A stretch of 38,764 nucleotides of DNA from Bacteroidota bacterium (GCA_023393375.1 JAEWLI010000031.1:1-38764); one strand, 5' to 3'; shown: positions 17,027 through 25,601, counted from the stretch's first letter. The notes: generated from the sequence alone by a model not told the origin. Numbers and translations: made by a program.

Positions 17027-17908
17027 CTATAATTGAGCCAATTTCTCCTGAATTTTCTCCCTGACCAATAATAAATCTACACCCGTATGTTGCTCATAAT
17101 GAGCCAGGATCATAGTTAATTTTCTTCTGATCAACGCTCTTCCTTCATTTAATTGGTCACATACAATAGTTGTACATGCTGGATCTTCATTGATATAATT
17201 TTCAAAAAACAAAGGGTAATACAAAAGGAAAGCCACAATCTCTGCATAATCTTCGTTTTCCGAACTGGTACCATAAGGAGATACAAATCCTCTCGCTAAA
17301 GCTTCTTGATTGGTGAGATTATACCATGAACCTGCTGAAGTATATCCTGAAGGTGTTACCTGACCAAAACCTGTTGGAAGATTATGGTCCTGATGCACAA
17401 TATGCGCAAACTCATGATATATTGTGCCTAACTGCCTGAATATCCAATTTAAATTCTCACGGTCAATAAAATTCACCTCGGTCAAGGTAATTCTTGCGCC
17501 GGCATCAGCAGTACCTAATGTAACTGTGCCGTCGGCATTGTACATTGGGGAACCTATCAAAACCACTTCTGCTGGTACATTATTAGTAAAAAAATCAACA
17601 CCATTGGGAACTTCCATATATGGTTCAATCCAAAACTCGGTAAGAAAATCGAGCATTGGAATCACCAATTCAGCTTTTGGTGGCGTCACCCGTTTACCTA
17701 CTTCTACAAATCGGTCTACAAATTTATAGCGAACCGCCACACCATATTTATCCAGAAAATTTTCCCGAATGTAAATGTCGATTGGATCATTTGACTCCTC
17801 AATGGTTATAATATCGGTGTCTACCGTTTCCTTATCGTAACATCCGGTGAATATAACTATCAGTAATGATAATGCGATAAGCTGTCTGAAACTTGACTTT
17901 GAGATCAT
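17027..17908 (-). CDS. Zinc-metallopeptidase-like lipoprotein (HEFAH)
   Basis: 293 aa. Lipoprotein signal ending TGC (lipid Cys23). A zincin motif HEFAH at 165-169 gives zinc ligands H165 and H169 and catalytic E166. A downstream NEDYAEIVAF (219-228) supplies E220/E224 as candidates for the third ligand. The layout fits the 'putative zinc-binding metallopeptidase' family often found beside SusD and DUF4302 genes in Bacteroidota; its substrate is not established. It lies 45 bp after susD and 34 bp before the DUF4302-like gene. Probably cell-surface or periplasmic. Confidence 0.88.
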   Translation of the reverse strand: MISKSSFRQLIALSLLIVIFTGCYDKETVDTDIITIEESNDPIDIYIRENFLDKYGVAVRYKFVDRFVEVGKRVTPPKAELVIPMLDFLTEFWIEPYMEVPNGVDFFTNNVPAEVVLIGSPMYNADGTVTLGTADAGARITLTEVNFIDRENLNWIFRQLGTIYHEFAHIVHQDHNLPTGFGQVTPSGYTSAGSWYNLTNQEALARGFVSPYGTSSENEDYAEIVAFLLYYPLFFENYINEDPACTTIVCDQLNEGRALIRRKLTMILAHYEQHTGVDLLLVREKIQEKLAQL

Positions 17909-17953
17909 TTGCTTAATTTTTATCTAATTTACTTTAAATATATTAATTTTAAC

Positions 17954-19408
17954 TTATCTGCGGTTAGGTTCCAGACCGCCCACATCAATTGCGGCTTTTG
18001 GTATTTGCAGTACTTTTCGCAGATCATCCCCTGCTAGAGTTTTTTGTGAAACACCATCTGCCAACACATGCCTTACAGGAAATCCAAATCTTTTGATATC
18101 AAACCACCGCAACCCTTCATGCATAAATTCTTTTTGTCTTTCTTCAACAATCAATATTCTCAAAGCCAATTGATCGTCATCTTGAACCCCATAAAAATTT
18201 CTGATTCTTTCTATTGAGAAATCAGGTATATTGCCGCTTGAAAGAGTATACCTCTTTCTGGCCAATGTTTGGATATCTTCGAGAGCTTTTTCCAATTGAT
18301 TGGTAACTGCATAAGCCTCTGCGCGGTTAAGCAATACTTCCTCACCCCTGAACGCCAATATAATGGTATAATTTAGTCCTACATTTGAAGTGAGACTGGA
18401 TCTTTCAAACAGGAATTCAAAACGGGTGGCACTTAATCCGTTTTCACCCCGAATGTACGCTGGATCACCTCTTTCGTCTGTGGCATTGAAAGGATTATCC
18501 CTATACAAATAATCAAAAATATCACTATCAGGCCAATGGCCAACGTTTACATGAAAATTGGTAATTTTCCGCATTAATAGTATATTGCTTTCATAATTTG
18601 GAGAAGTTAACAACCTCACATAATCCTCTGTATTCACTCTTTCATTTAACAACCCCGGAATATCCTTCACAAAAACTTCAGGAGAATTTCCCAGCATTTC
18701 ACTGCTGTATTTAATACAATTCTCGAAATCCCCTTTGAAGAGATAGAACCTCGAAGCAAGGGCAAGTGCAGCATTTTTTGTAAAATGGTATTTACCTGTA
18801 TTGGCATAGTAACTGTTATTAATCAATCCTATCCCCTCCAACATATCCCTTTCTATTTTATCATATAAGTCTTTCACTGTGTTCCGCTGGTATTGCTTTA
18901 TGAAAACCCTCTCTGGTTCTTCTACATATGGCACACCCAAATCCCGGTTTGCCCTCTGATTGTTATAATGATTGGCAAACAAATTGACCAACATAAAATG
19001 ATTATAGGCCCTAATCAATAATGCCTCTCCTTTTACCGCGTTTCTTTGTTCCTCATCTCCGGGCAATTCGTCTATTACCGCCAATACTTCATTGGCATGA
19101 GCAATAGCCTCATACGAACTGTTCCAATAGTAGGCCGGGGTGTCCTGGAATATTCCGGTAAATTCCTCCCATTCATAAGCTTCGGAATGTTCTGGAAGAA
19201 TAGTGGTACCATAGGTAAATGTCACGTTATCCGACATCCACTCCGTAAAATTGTAACCGGCAGATGGGTATCCATTTGTCAATAATTGAGCTGCCTTGGT
19301 GAGATTGTTCAATTCAACTCTGTCATCGGGGACTTCCTCTAAATACTTATTACATCCTCCTAAAATAAAGATGATGAGTATGATTGCGGAAAAATTTTTG
19401 TAATTCAT
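17954..19408 (-). CDS. SusD/RagB-family outer-membrane binding lipoprotein
   Basis: 484 aa. Signal peptide with lipobox ILGGC (lipid Cys19), then the characteristic NKYLEEVPDD start of the mature SusD fold. TPR-like helices follow (GEALLIRAYNHFMLVNLFA), then the C-terminal block FRGEEVLLNRAEAYAVTNQL and the family's terminal ...PNRR. SusD-like proteins form the lid over a SusC barrel and capture ligand at the surface. The start lies 7 bp after the susC stop. The ligand cannot be read from sequence. Confidence 0.96.
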   Translation of the reverse strand: MNYKNFSAIILIIFILGGCNKYLEEVPDDRVELNNLTKAAQLLTNGYPSAGYNFTEWMSDNVTFTYGTTILPEHSEAYEWEEFTGIFQDTPAYYWNSSYEAIAHANEVLAVIDELPGDEEQRNAVKGEALLIRAYNHFMLVNLFANHYNNQRANRDLGVPYVEEPERVFIKQYQRNTVKDLYDKIERDMLEGIGLINNSYYANTGKYHFTKNAALALASRFYLFKGDFENCIKYSSEMLGNSPEVFVKDIPGLLNERVNTEDYVRLLTSPNYESNILLMRKITNFHVNVGHWPDSDIFDYLYRDNPFNATDERGDPAYIRGENGLSATRFEFLFERSSLTSNVGLNYTIILAFRGEEVLLNRAEAYAVTNQLEKALEDIQTLARKRYTLSSGNIPDFSIERIRNFYGVQDDDQLALRILIVEERQKEFMHEGLRWFDIKRFGFPVRHVLADGVSQKTLAGDDLRKVLQIPKAAIDVGGLEPNRR

Positions 19409-19415
19409 AATTCAA

Positions 19416-22400
19416 CTAAAATCCAATATTTAAAGAAACTGTAATCTGCTTTGGCTGTGGCAATGCTACACCACCCGACGAAAAAAATTCCGGATCCTGG
19501 CCATTTAACTTTTTATCAGCATAAAGTAAAGCCAGATTTTGAGCTTCCACGGATATCTGAGCATTATTAGCTCCAATGGCTCTGTAAATCCTGTTAGGGA
19601 ACATATAACTTAATCTGATAGTTTTTAAGCGCACATAATCGCCATTGGCTACCCTGATAGTGCTCTTATTATACAAATCATAAGCATTAAGCAAATCCGG
19701 ATCGAAGCCATAAACTACGTTACGATCTAATATTACAGGAATATTTGTAACTGATTCGTCACCCGGCACTACCCACCGATCGATAAAACTTTTTGAGAAG
19801 GAGCTAAAATCGGTATATGATGGTGAAAAAGCATCATCCAATCTGATTTTATAGCCAAATTTTACGGATAACAATACATTAAGAGAAAAATTACCATAAC
19901 GAATATTATTGGTTAATCCACCTGCTCCCATAGGCTCTGAGGGACCTTCAAATTCTAATATACTGGTAAGATTCTCCCGATCCTGAAGGTCGTAATAATA
20001 CACTACCTCTCCTCCTGCATCATAAAAAGTTGGGATGCCTCGTTCATCAAGACCTGCAAAACGCGTAGAAAAAATCCCTCTGCGAGGCCCACCCAAAACA
20101 GCAGCACCTGCCTGTGATATGGCATCTGCAATACGAGGTCCGAAATCCAATCTGGTAATTCTATCGCGGGTATAACCAACATTGACACCAACTGTCCAGG
20201 ATAAATCCTGCTTGTTGATAATGGTTGCATTTAATGAAGTTTCAAACCCTTCTGATTCCATATCGGCGTAATTTCCCCACTTGTAGGCGATTCCACCTAT
20301 ACCACTTGATTGAATGGTCCCTATCAGGTCGAAAGAATTGCGGATATAATAATCAAATGAACCTGACAATTTGTTATTAAATAATGCTATATCCAAACCA
20401 GCATTGAACTCGTTAAGTTTTTCCCACGTAAGATTCTGATTTTCTAGATCCTCTATATATAAATAAGATTCATTATCTGTCGGCCGAAGGGTTACATCAG
20501 AACGGAGGTTGAGTAGAGCACTGGTGCTTGGGCCCATATTAGCTGATAACCCGTAGGTAGCTCGTAATTTTAAAGCATTTATAAATGCAACTTCGAAAAA
20601 GGGTTCCTGATCCACGTTCCACGCACCCGAAACATTCCATGTGGGTAGATACCTGGAACTATTACTTTTACCTAATCGATTGGATCCATCATATCGAATA
20701 GTGCCATTGATGATGTATTTGGATTTAAACGAATACCCACCATTCAGAAAAAATCCTGCAAAGCGCTCCCTGTCTGAATACAAGCTGTAAAACCTGATCC
20801 CCTGCCTGTTAAGAAAATCAACAATATCAGGGTCGGTATTGACAATTTTTCCATTTTCATACACCACCCCCATACCATCTGCTGTCCTGCCTTCGCGATT
20901 GGAGAATTTTATCTCCTGACCTGCCAGAACATTTATACTATGGTTATCATTTATAGCATAAGACCATTCCAAACTATTGCGGATATAAAAATAGGTCAGA
21001 TCACTTTCATCAAGATAGTTAAACCCGCCTTCAGGAAGGATCACTTTAGGTCTCGAGCCCGGATCGTTTGGGTCTCTGAATAAAAATGGATTAGAATCCT
21101 GAATATATTGTGTGCCATCAGCCCGGTAAGCTTCAGCCTGGTTGGAATATTCATGAATAACATGTTCTCTGCGTGTGAATGCATACCGCCCCTGAACGGC
21201 ACTTCGCAGGAACAGGTTATTAACTACTTCAAAATTTAAATCCAACTGGGTGGATATATCTGCGACATCGATGTTGATATAATTATGTCTTAATTCTTCT
21301 ACAATATTAAAGGGGGCATAATTCCTCCGAAAGTATTCTGGATCGCCATTTTCATCAAAAGCCCTTACCGAACGACTGGTATTGAGTGCATAACTTAGAG
21401 GGTTAATATCAAAATCTCTTCGGTATCTTCCGGAAATTGGGTCAAAATCCCTATTTTGAGTACCTGGTACTTTTTGTTGCCTGTAATTGCCGGTTAGTTT
21501 CAGATCTACCGAGAATTTATCAGAAATAAAGTAACTGTTCTTCGCCAATCCAGAATAGGACATGACCTTATCGGCAATGGTTTGACCATCATCGTTTAAA
21601 AAACTCAATGAATAATAACTATTGTGTTTTTCATTTCCTGAGGTAATGCTTACTGAATGTTGTTGTTGAATGGATAGGTTTCTGAACAATACATCAAACC
21701 AGTCTGTATTGGCCGTCTCATATTTGTTTAAAAATACTTCATTTAAAGTAGCATCAGGCCCCCAGGGGATTTGATGTTCTGATATCAAAGCAAACATTTT
21801 ACCCATAGCACCATAGTTTTGTGCCCTCACGGAAGTAGTAATATCGATCAAACCTTTTTCATACATTTCCCGGTAAATGGACATTTCGTCCTTTGAGTTC
21901 AAAATATCAAACTGGGAGTATGCAGGCCTTAGCTTGGCAGAATAATTGCCGGTATAGTTGATCGTTGTTTTTCCACTTTTCCCTCGTTTAGTAGTGATTA
22001 CTATCACACCATTTTTAGCTCGGGTGCCATATAAGGCTGTAGCAGAAGCATCTTTTAAAATCTGAAACGATGCTATATCATCAGGGTTAATCCCTGCAAT
22101 CGAGGATGCTACCAAAGTACTTGCGTTTCCGGTAATAATATCATCAGCATTTACATTATTCAAATCTTCCAATACCACGCCATCTACTACCCAAAGAGGT
22201 TGATTATCACCATATATGGAAGTATTTCCCCTGATCCTGATTTTGGGTGCAGTACCAAAGGTACCGGTTACATTGTCCACTGTAACACCTGCTGCCTGGC
22301 CTTCTAACATGCGGCTTACGTCGGCCATACCGGGGGTCTTAATTTTCTCCAGGTCCAGATGAGTTGCAGCACCAGTAAAAAGTTTTCTTTCTACCTCCTG

Positions 22401-22721
22401 AAATCCAGTAACCACAATTTCTTCCAATTGACGCACATCCTCAGTCAATACCAAATCAATACGGCTCCTCCCTCCTATTCTTACCTGTTGCATTATAAAC
22501 CCTATGGACGAGAAAATCAAGGTATCAGAACCTTCATTGACATTCAGACTGTATTCCCCATTAGCATCGGTAATAGTACCGATCTCGGTATTTTTTAAGA
22601 TTACATTTACCCCTGGCAATCCTGTTCCATCAGAAGTTACGCGGCCTGAGACCACCTGTTGTGCCTTCACATCAATGAAGATCAGGGAGAAAATGCCATA
22701 AATCAACAGTAATTTGCGCAT
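19416..22721 (-). CDS. SusC/RagA-family TonB-linked outer-membrane transporter
   Basis: 1101 aa. Signal peptide ending near VKA, then a carboxypeptidase-regulatory-like beta sandwich (about 21-100, GRVTSDGTGLPGVNVILKNT). A LEEIVVTGFQ segment next to the plug follows, then the plug domain (about 108-250) with ALYGTRAKNGVIVITTKRGK, the standard SusC signature. The remaining ~850 residues are the 22-strand barrel with alternating aromatic strands and a typical terminal aromatic (SLNIGF). It imports ligand using TonB and the ExbB/ExbD motor. No N-terminal STN domain, so no sign of sigma/anti-sigma signalling. First gene of the operon susC - susD - peptidase - DUF4302-like. Confidence 0.97.
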   Translation of the reverse strand: MRKLLLIYGIFSLIFIDVKAQQVVSGRVTSDGTGLPGVNVILKNTEIGTITDANGEYSLNVNEGSDTLIFSSIGFIMQQVRIGGRSRIDLVLTEDVRQLEEIVVTGFQEVERKLFTGAATHLDLEKIKTPGMADVSRMLEGQAAGVTVDNVTGTFGTAPKIRIRGNTSIYGDNQPLWVVDGVVLEDLNNVNADDIITGNASTLVASSIAGINPDDIASFQILKDASATALYGTRAKNGVIVITTKRGKSGKTTINYTGNYSAKLRPAYSQFDILNSKDEMSIYREMYEKGLIDITTSVRAQNYGAMGKMFALISEHQIPWGPDATLNEVFLNKYETANTDWFDVLFRNLSIQQQHSVSITSGNEKHNSYYSLSFLNDDGQTIADKVMSYSGLAKNSYFISDKFSVDLKLTGNYRQQKVPGTQNRDFDPISGRYRRDFDINPLSYALNTSRSVRAFDENGDPEYFRRNYAPFNIVEELRHNYINIDVADISTQLDLNFEVVNNLFLRSAVQGRYAFTRREHVIHEYSNQAEAYRADGTQYIQDSNPFLFRDPNDPGSRPKVILPEGGFNYLDESDLTYFYIRNSLEWSYAINDNHSINVLAGQEIKFSNREGRTADGMGVVYENGKIVNTDPDIVDFLNRQGIRFYSLYSDRERFAGFFLNGGYSFKSKYIINGTIRYDGSNRLGKSNSSRYLPTWNVSGAWNVDQEPFFEVAFINALKLRATYGLSANMGPSTSALLNLRSDVTLRPTDNESYLYIEDLENQNLTWEKLNEFNAGLDIALFNNKLSGSFDYYIRNSFDLIGTIQSSGIGGIAYKWGNYADMESEGFETSLNATIINKQDLSWTVGVNVGYTRDRITRLDFGPRIADAISQAGAAVLGGPRRGIFSTRFAGLDERGIPTFYDAGGEVVYYYDLQDRENLTSILEFEGPSEPMGAGGLTNNIRYGNFSLNVLLSVKFGYKIRLDDAFSPSYTDFSSFSKSFIDRWVVPGDESVTNIPVILDRNVVYGFDPDLLNAYDLYNKSTIRVANGDYVRLKTIRLSYMFPNRIYRAIGANNAQISVEAQNLALLYADKKLNGQDPEFFSSGGVALPQPKQITVSLNIGF

Positions 22722-22838
22722 GAAAGATCTGTAAGGTATTAAAAAACATTTTAAAGATTAATCCATTTCTATCCGCAGGTTTATGCAATTAACTATTCTA
22801 AAAGTAAATAACCCAGAGTGGAACAGAAAAATAATATG

Positions 22839-22868
22839 TGTAACTAATTTTACTAAGGTTTAGTTACA
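22839..22868. promoter_or_regulatory. Dyad upstream of susC, candidate operator
   Basis: Perfect 9-bp inverted repeat TGTAACTAA (22839-22847) / TTAGTTACA (22860-22868) with a 12-nt spacer, centred about 132 bp upstream of the SusC start. Another CTAA lies in the spacer. The spacing (21 bp centre to centre, two helical turns) suits a dimeric regulator. By-eye find; chance cannot be excluded in AT-rich DNA. Confidence 0.33.
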
Positions 22869-23033
22869 GATATTTTTTATAGATACGAATTATATTGATT
22901 ATAGGGGAGCAAAAACAGGAGAAAATTTATATTTATACTAAATCCTTGGTGAACCGGGAAGTTGATGAGTTGGTGAGAAGGAGGGGGATTTGACTTCTGA
23001 ATCCCTTTTCTCTTTTTTAGACATGGTCAAATC

Positions 23034-23074
23034 TTGAACTTTGAACATTAAACCTTGAACATTAATCCTTGAGC
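23034..23074 (+). repeat. Degenerate tandem repeat TTGAACATTAAACC
   Basis: Two adjacent 14-bp units, TTGAACATTAAACC (23041-23054) and TTGAACATTAATCC (23055-23068), flanked by partial units TTGAACT (23034-23040) and TTGAGC (23069-23074). Tandems of TTGAAC-like words of this kind occur between genes in Bacteroidota. No function known to me. Confidence 0.6.
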
Positions 23075-23103
23075 TATGAGCTGATAAACATTCGAACCCC
23101 CTC

Positions 23104-23111
23104 TATATTTA
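23104..23111 (+). promoter_or_regulatory. Possible -7 element of the photolyase gene
   Basis: TATATTTA matches TAnnTTTG at 7 of 8 positions and begins 24 bp before the photolyase ATG. This is the same distance as the perfect TATATTTG before the next gene. No convincing -33 TTTG is seen. Confidence 0.25.
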
Positions 23112-23127
23112 CCCGTTTGAATCAATT

Positions 23128-24408
23128 ATGAAAATTTCCATTTTCTGGTTCAGGCGCGACCTTAGATTAAAGGATAATACTGCATTAAACCATGCACTAC
23201 AATCAGGACTAGCAGTATTGCCGGTATTTATTTTTGATGATCATATTTTAGAAGATCTTCCTCCTGATGATGCAAGGGTCAGTTTTATATATTCCGCACT
23301 GGTTAATATCAATGAGGAATTAAATCGTGTAGGAAGTTCCATTAAAATATACAAAGGTAAACCCACGGAAGTCTGGAAGAGAATAATCGAAGAATTTTCT
23401 GTAGCAAAAGTATTTGTAAATAACGATTATGAACCTTATGCTACTGAGAGGGATGATCAAATCAGCACTTTTCTAAAGAACAACGGCATTGAAATTCACT
23501 TTTACAAGGATCAGGTGATTTTTGAGGAAAATGATATTCTGAAAAAGGATGGAACACCATATACGGTTTTCACACCCTATAAAAATAAATGGAGGGAACA
23601 ATTCAATTCATTAGAATCGACACCAAATGAGGATTTGAATAAAAGAGCTTTTGTTCAAAAAATACATGATTTCCCGTCATTATCAGAAATCGGATTCAGG
23701 CCATCTTCATTTAAAGTCATACCTTATGATTTAACTAATCTGGATAATTATGATGCATTAAGAAATTACCCGGCAGAAGATGTCACATCACGACTGGGTC
23801 CCCACCTACGCTTTGGTACGGTCAGTATAAGGCAAGTGATCCATCAATTAACCCCAAATCACTCGGTTTTTCTTGATGAACTGATATGGCGTGAATTTTT
23901 TATGCAAATTACTTATCATTTTCCACATGTAGTTCATTCAAATTTTCATTCAAAATATGACCGGTTAGAATGGAGAAATCAACCCGACGAATTCAAAAGT
24001 TGGTGTGAAGGTCGAACAGGATATCCATTGGTAGATGCGGGCATGAGACAATTAAAAACCACTGGTTTTATGCACAACCGTGTCCGGATGGTCACCGCAA
24101 GTTTTCTCTGCAAACATTTGTTGATCGATTGGAAATGGGGAGAAGCATACTTTGCTGCTAAACTATTGGACTATGAACTGGCTTCCAATAATGGCAACTG
24201 GCAATGGGCAGCAGGCACAGGTTGTGATGCAGCACCCTATTTCAGGATATTTAACCCGGCTGAACAAGTGAAAAAGTTTGATAAAGACCTGAAATACATC
24301 AAACAATGGGTGCAGGAATATGGCACCTCAAATTATCCTGACCCCATGGTAGAGCATCAGGAAGCCCGAAAAAGAGCATTGATGACTTATGGTAAAATTA
24401 ATTTGTAG
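23128..24408 (+). CDS. phrB: Class I deoxyribodipyrimidine photolyase / cryptochrome
   Basis: 426 aa. An N-terminal alpha/beta antenna-binding domain begins FWFRRDLRLKDNTAL. The C-terminal helical FAD domain has the family blocks RLGPHLRFGTVS, ELIWREFF, GYPLVDAGMRQL, MHNRVRMVTASFL and NNGNWQWAAGTG. The electron-transfer Trp triad of E. coli photolyase (W306/W359/W382) aligns to W282, W335 and W358. W360 matches the CPD-contacting W384 and the Trp of ELIWREFF matches W277. This supports a light-driven cyclobutane-dimer repair enzyme rather than a DASH cryptochrome. E. coli W338 is replaced by Phe (TGFMHNR). Monocistronic or with the following gene after 75 bp. Confidence 0.95.
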   Translation: MKISIFWFRRDLRLKDNTALNHALQSGLAVLPVFIFDDHILEDLPPDDARVSFIYSALVNINEELNRVGSSIKIYKGKPTEVWKRIIEEFSVAKVFVNNDYEPYATERDDQISTFLKNNGIEIHFYKDQVIFEENDILKKDGTPYTVFTPYKNKWREQFNSLESTPNEDLNKRAFVQKIHDFPSLSEIGFRPSSFKVIPYDLTNLDNYDALRNYPAEDVTSRLGPHLRFGTVSIRQVIHQLTPNHSVFLDELIWREFFMQITYHFPHVVHSNFHSKYDRLEWRNQPDEFKSWCEGRTGYPLVDAGMRQLKTTGFMHNRVRMVTASFLCKHLLIDWKWGEAYFAAKLLDYELASNNGNWQWAAGTGCDAAPYFRIFNPAEQVKKFDKDLKYIKQWVQEYGTSNYPDPMVEHQEARKRALMTYGKINL

Positions 24409-24438
24409 AAATTGCATATTTATTAATTCTATTCTTAC

Positions 24439-24467
24439 TTTCAGTGCTCATCTTTTATATATATTTG
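24439..24467 (+). promoter_or_regulatory. Candidate promoter of the toroid-protein gene
   Basis: TATATTTG (24460-24467) is a perfect TAnnTTTG -7 element, 24 bp before the ATG at 24484. TTTC (24439-24442) lies 17 nt upstream as a one-mismatch -33 element. The leader would be about 13 nt, short but usual in this phylum. Confidence 0.4.
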
Positions 24468-24483
24468 AATGATATAAACCTTT

Positions 24484-25416
24484 ATGACATTGATTTCCGA
24501 AGATCTTATATCCTGGCTTCTTCAAGGTGATGTATCTATTCAGTACCAGACTTATCGCGATTTACTGAACATCGAAAAACCAGGGCTGCGTGATAAAATC
24601 GCTACAGAGGGTTGGGGAAAAGCCTATCTTTCGCTTAGAAAATCATCAGGTCATTGGGGTCATTCCTTTTATCAGCCTAAATGGACTTGCTCTCATTATA
24701 CACTTTTGGAATTAAAAAATCTTTCAATTTCTCCTGACAACAAAGACATCCGGGATACATTGCAGATGATCTTTCGAAATAATAAATGCCAGGATGGAGG
24801 CATTAATCCGGTGGGATCGATCAAACAGAGTGACGTATGCATCAATGGCATGGTACTTAATTATGCTGCGTATTTCGGTGTTGAGGAATCTGATCTTGAA
24901 AGTGTGGTAGATTTTCTTTTATCTCAACACATGAAGGATGGGGGTTTTAATTGTCATTCCAACAGAAAAGGGGCCACACACAGTTCGCTCCATACCACAC
25001 TTTCTGTTATGGAGGGAATTCTGGAATACCACCGTAACGGATATCAATATCGTATAGAAGAACTTAAAAAAGCAACTGCTCAATGTCAGGAATTCATATT
25101 GATACACCGGCTGTTCCGTTCTGACAAAACAGGGGATGTAATTAAACTTGCTTTTTTGAAATTCCATTATCCCTGCCGTTGGTATTATGATATTCTCAAA
25201 GCATTGGATCATTTTCAGGATGCACGAATAGCTTATGATGAACGGATATCAGATGCAATTGAATACATGTTACGAAAAAGAAGTCAATCCGGACAATGGT
25301 TGTTGGCAGCCAAGCATCCGGGGACAGTGCACTTTGACATGGAGACATCGGGAAAACTCAGCAGGTGGAATACACTCAGGGCTTTGAGGGTGTTGAAGCA
25401 TTGTGGTAGATTGTGA
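24484..25416 (+). CDS. Alpha/alpha-toroid protein (prenyltransferase/terpene-cyclase-like)
   Basis: 310 aa, soluble, no signal peptide. Helical repeats each end in Gly-rich turns resembling the QW/prenyltransferase-beta motif: SSGHWGHSFYQPKW (54-67), CQDGGINP (102-109), MKDGGFNCH (150-158) and SQSGQWLL near the C-terminus. This pattern marks the alpha/alpha-barrel fold of squalene cyclases and prenyltransferase beta subunits. The catalytic DxDD of hopene cyclases and a prenyltransferase zinc site are not evident, so enzymatic activity is doubtful. It is flanked by photolyase and helicase genes, with no isoprenoid gene near. Function unknown. Confidence 0.8.
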   Translation: MTLISEDLISWLLQGDVSIQYQTYRDLLNIEKPGLRDKIATEGWGKAYLSLRKSSGHWGHSFYQPKWTCSHYTLLELKNLSISPDNKDIRDTLQMIFRNNKCQDGGINPVGSIKQSDVCINGMVLNYAAYFGVEESDLESVVDFLLSQHMKDGGFNCHSNRKGATHSSLHTTLSVMEGILEYHRNGYQYRIEELKKATAQCQEFILIHRLFRSDKTGDVIKLAFLKFHYPCRWYYDILKALDHFQDARIAYDERISDAIEYMLRKRSQSGQWLLAAKHPGTVHFDMETSGKLSRWNTLRALRVLKHCGRL

Positions 25417-25481
25417 TTAATATAGTTTCGCACATTGAATTAAATCCAATTTGCCCATAAGCGCATAGCTTTACAAGGCGT

Positions 25482-25509
25482 TGACACAGTTTTTACTGTC
25501 AGTTTTTTT
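25482..25509 (+). terminator. Possible intrinsic terminator after the toroid gene
   Basis: TGAC[AC]AGT (25482-25490, with a 2-nt bulge) pairs with ACTGTCA (25495-25501) across a TTTT loop, and is followed by GTTTTTTT (25502-25509). It lies 66 bp past the stop. The bulge makes the stem modest; the run of seven T residues is the best support. Confidence 0.4.
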
Positions 25510-25554
25510 GAAATCCCGAACATTTCAGTCTAACCATTTTGTCATAATTTTTTA

Positions 25555-25601
25555 CCACGGGTTAAAACCCGTGGCTACTAACATTTGACCCCGATGGGGT
25601 C
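25555..25601. repeat. REP-like double palindrome
   Basis: Two GC-rich hairpins in AT-rich DNA: CCACGGGTT (25555-25563) / AACCCGTGG (25566-25574), then GACCCC-GAT-GGGGTC (25587-25601), 12 bp apart. Paired 'CCACGGGTTnnAACCCGTGG ... GACCCCnATGGGGTC' modules resemble REP/BIME-type interspersed elements mobilised by TnpA_REP (RAYT) enzymes; that link is inference. It sits in the 387-bp gap before the helicase gene. The rest of that gap is AT-rich with nothing else seen apart from the possible terminator. Confidence 0.6.

Larger units (their letters stand above)
22722..23127. other. Divergent intergenic region susC / photolyase
   Basis: 406 bp carrying the control regions of two divergent units. 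The susC side is AT-rich and holds a 9-bp dyad (22839-22868). The photolyase side has a different look: tandem TTGATGAG/TTGGTGAG (22962-22977), a GGGATT/AATCCC hairpin followed by a T-run (22985-23018), and TTGAACATTAAACC-type tandem repeats. Such degenerate short repeats suggest repeat decay rather than a gene. I see no reading frame or RNA here. Confidence 0.5.

Noticed and set aside
15018..22721. Polysaccharide utilisation locus.
   Set aside because: SusC/SusD are present but no glycoside hydrolase, polysaccharide lyase, sulfatase or sugar regulator is linked; a peptidase is.
22981..23018. GGGATT/AATCCC hairpin followed by a T-run, terminator-like on the plus strand.
   Set aside because: No plus-strand gene lies upstream (susC runs the other way), the stem is only 6 bp plus wobble pairs, and it sits within repeat debris.
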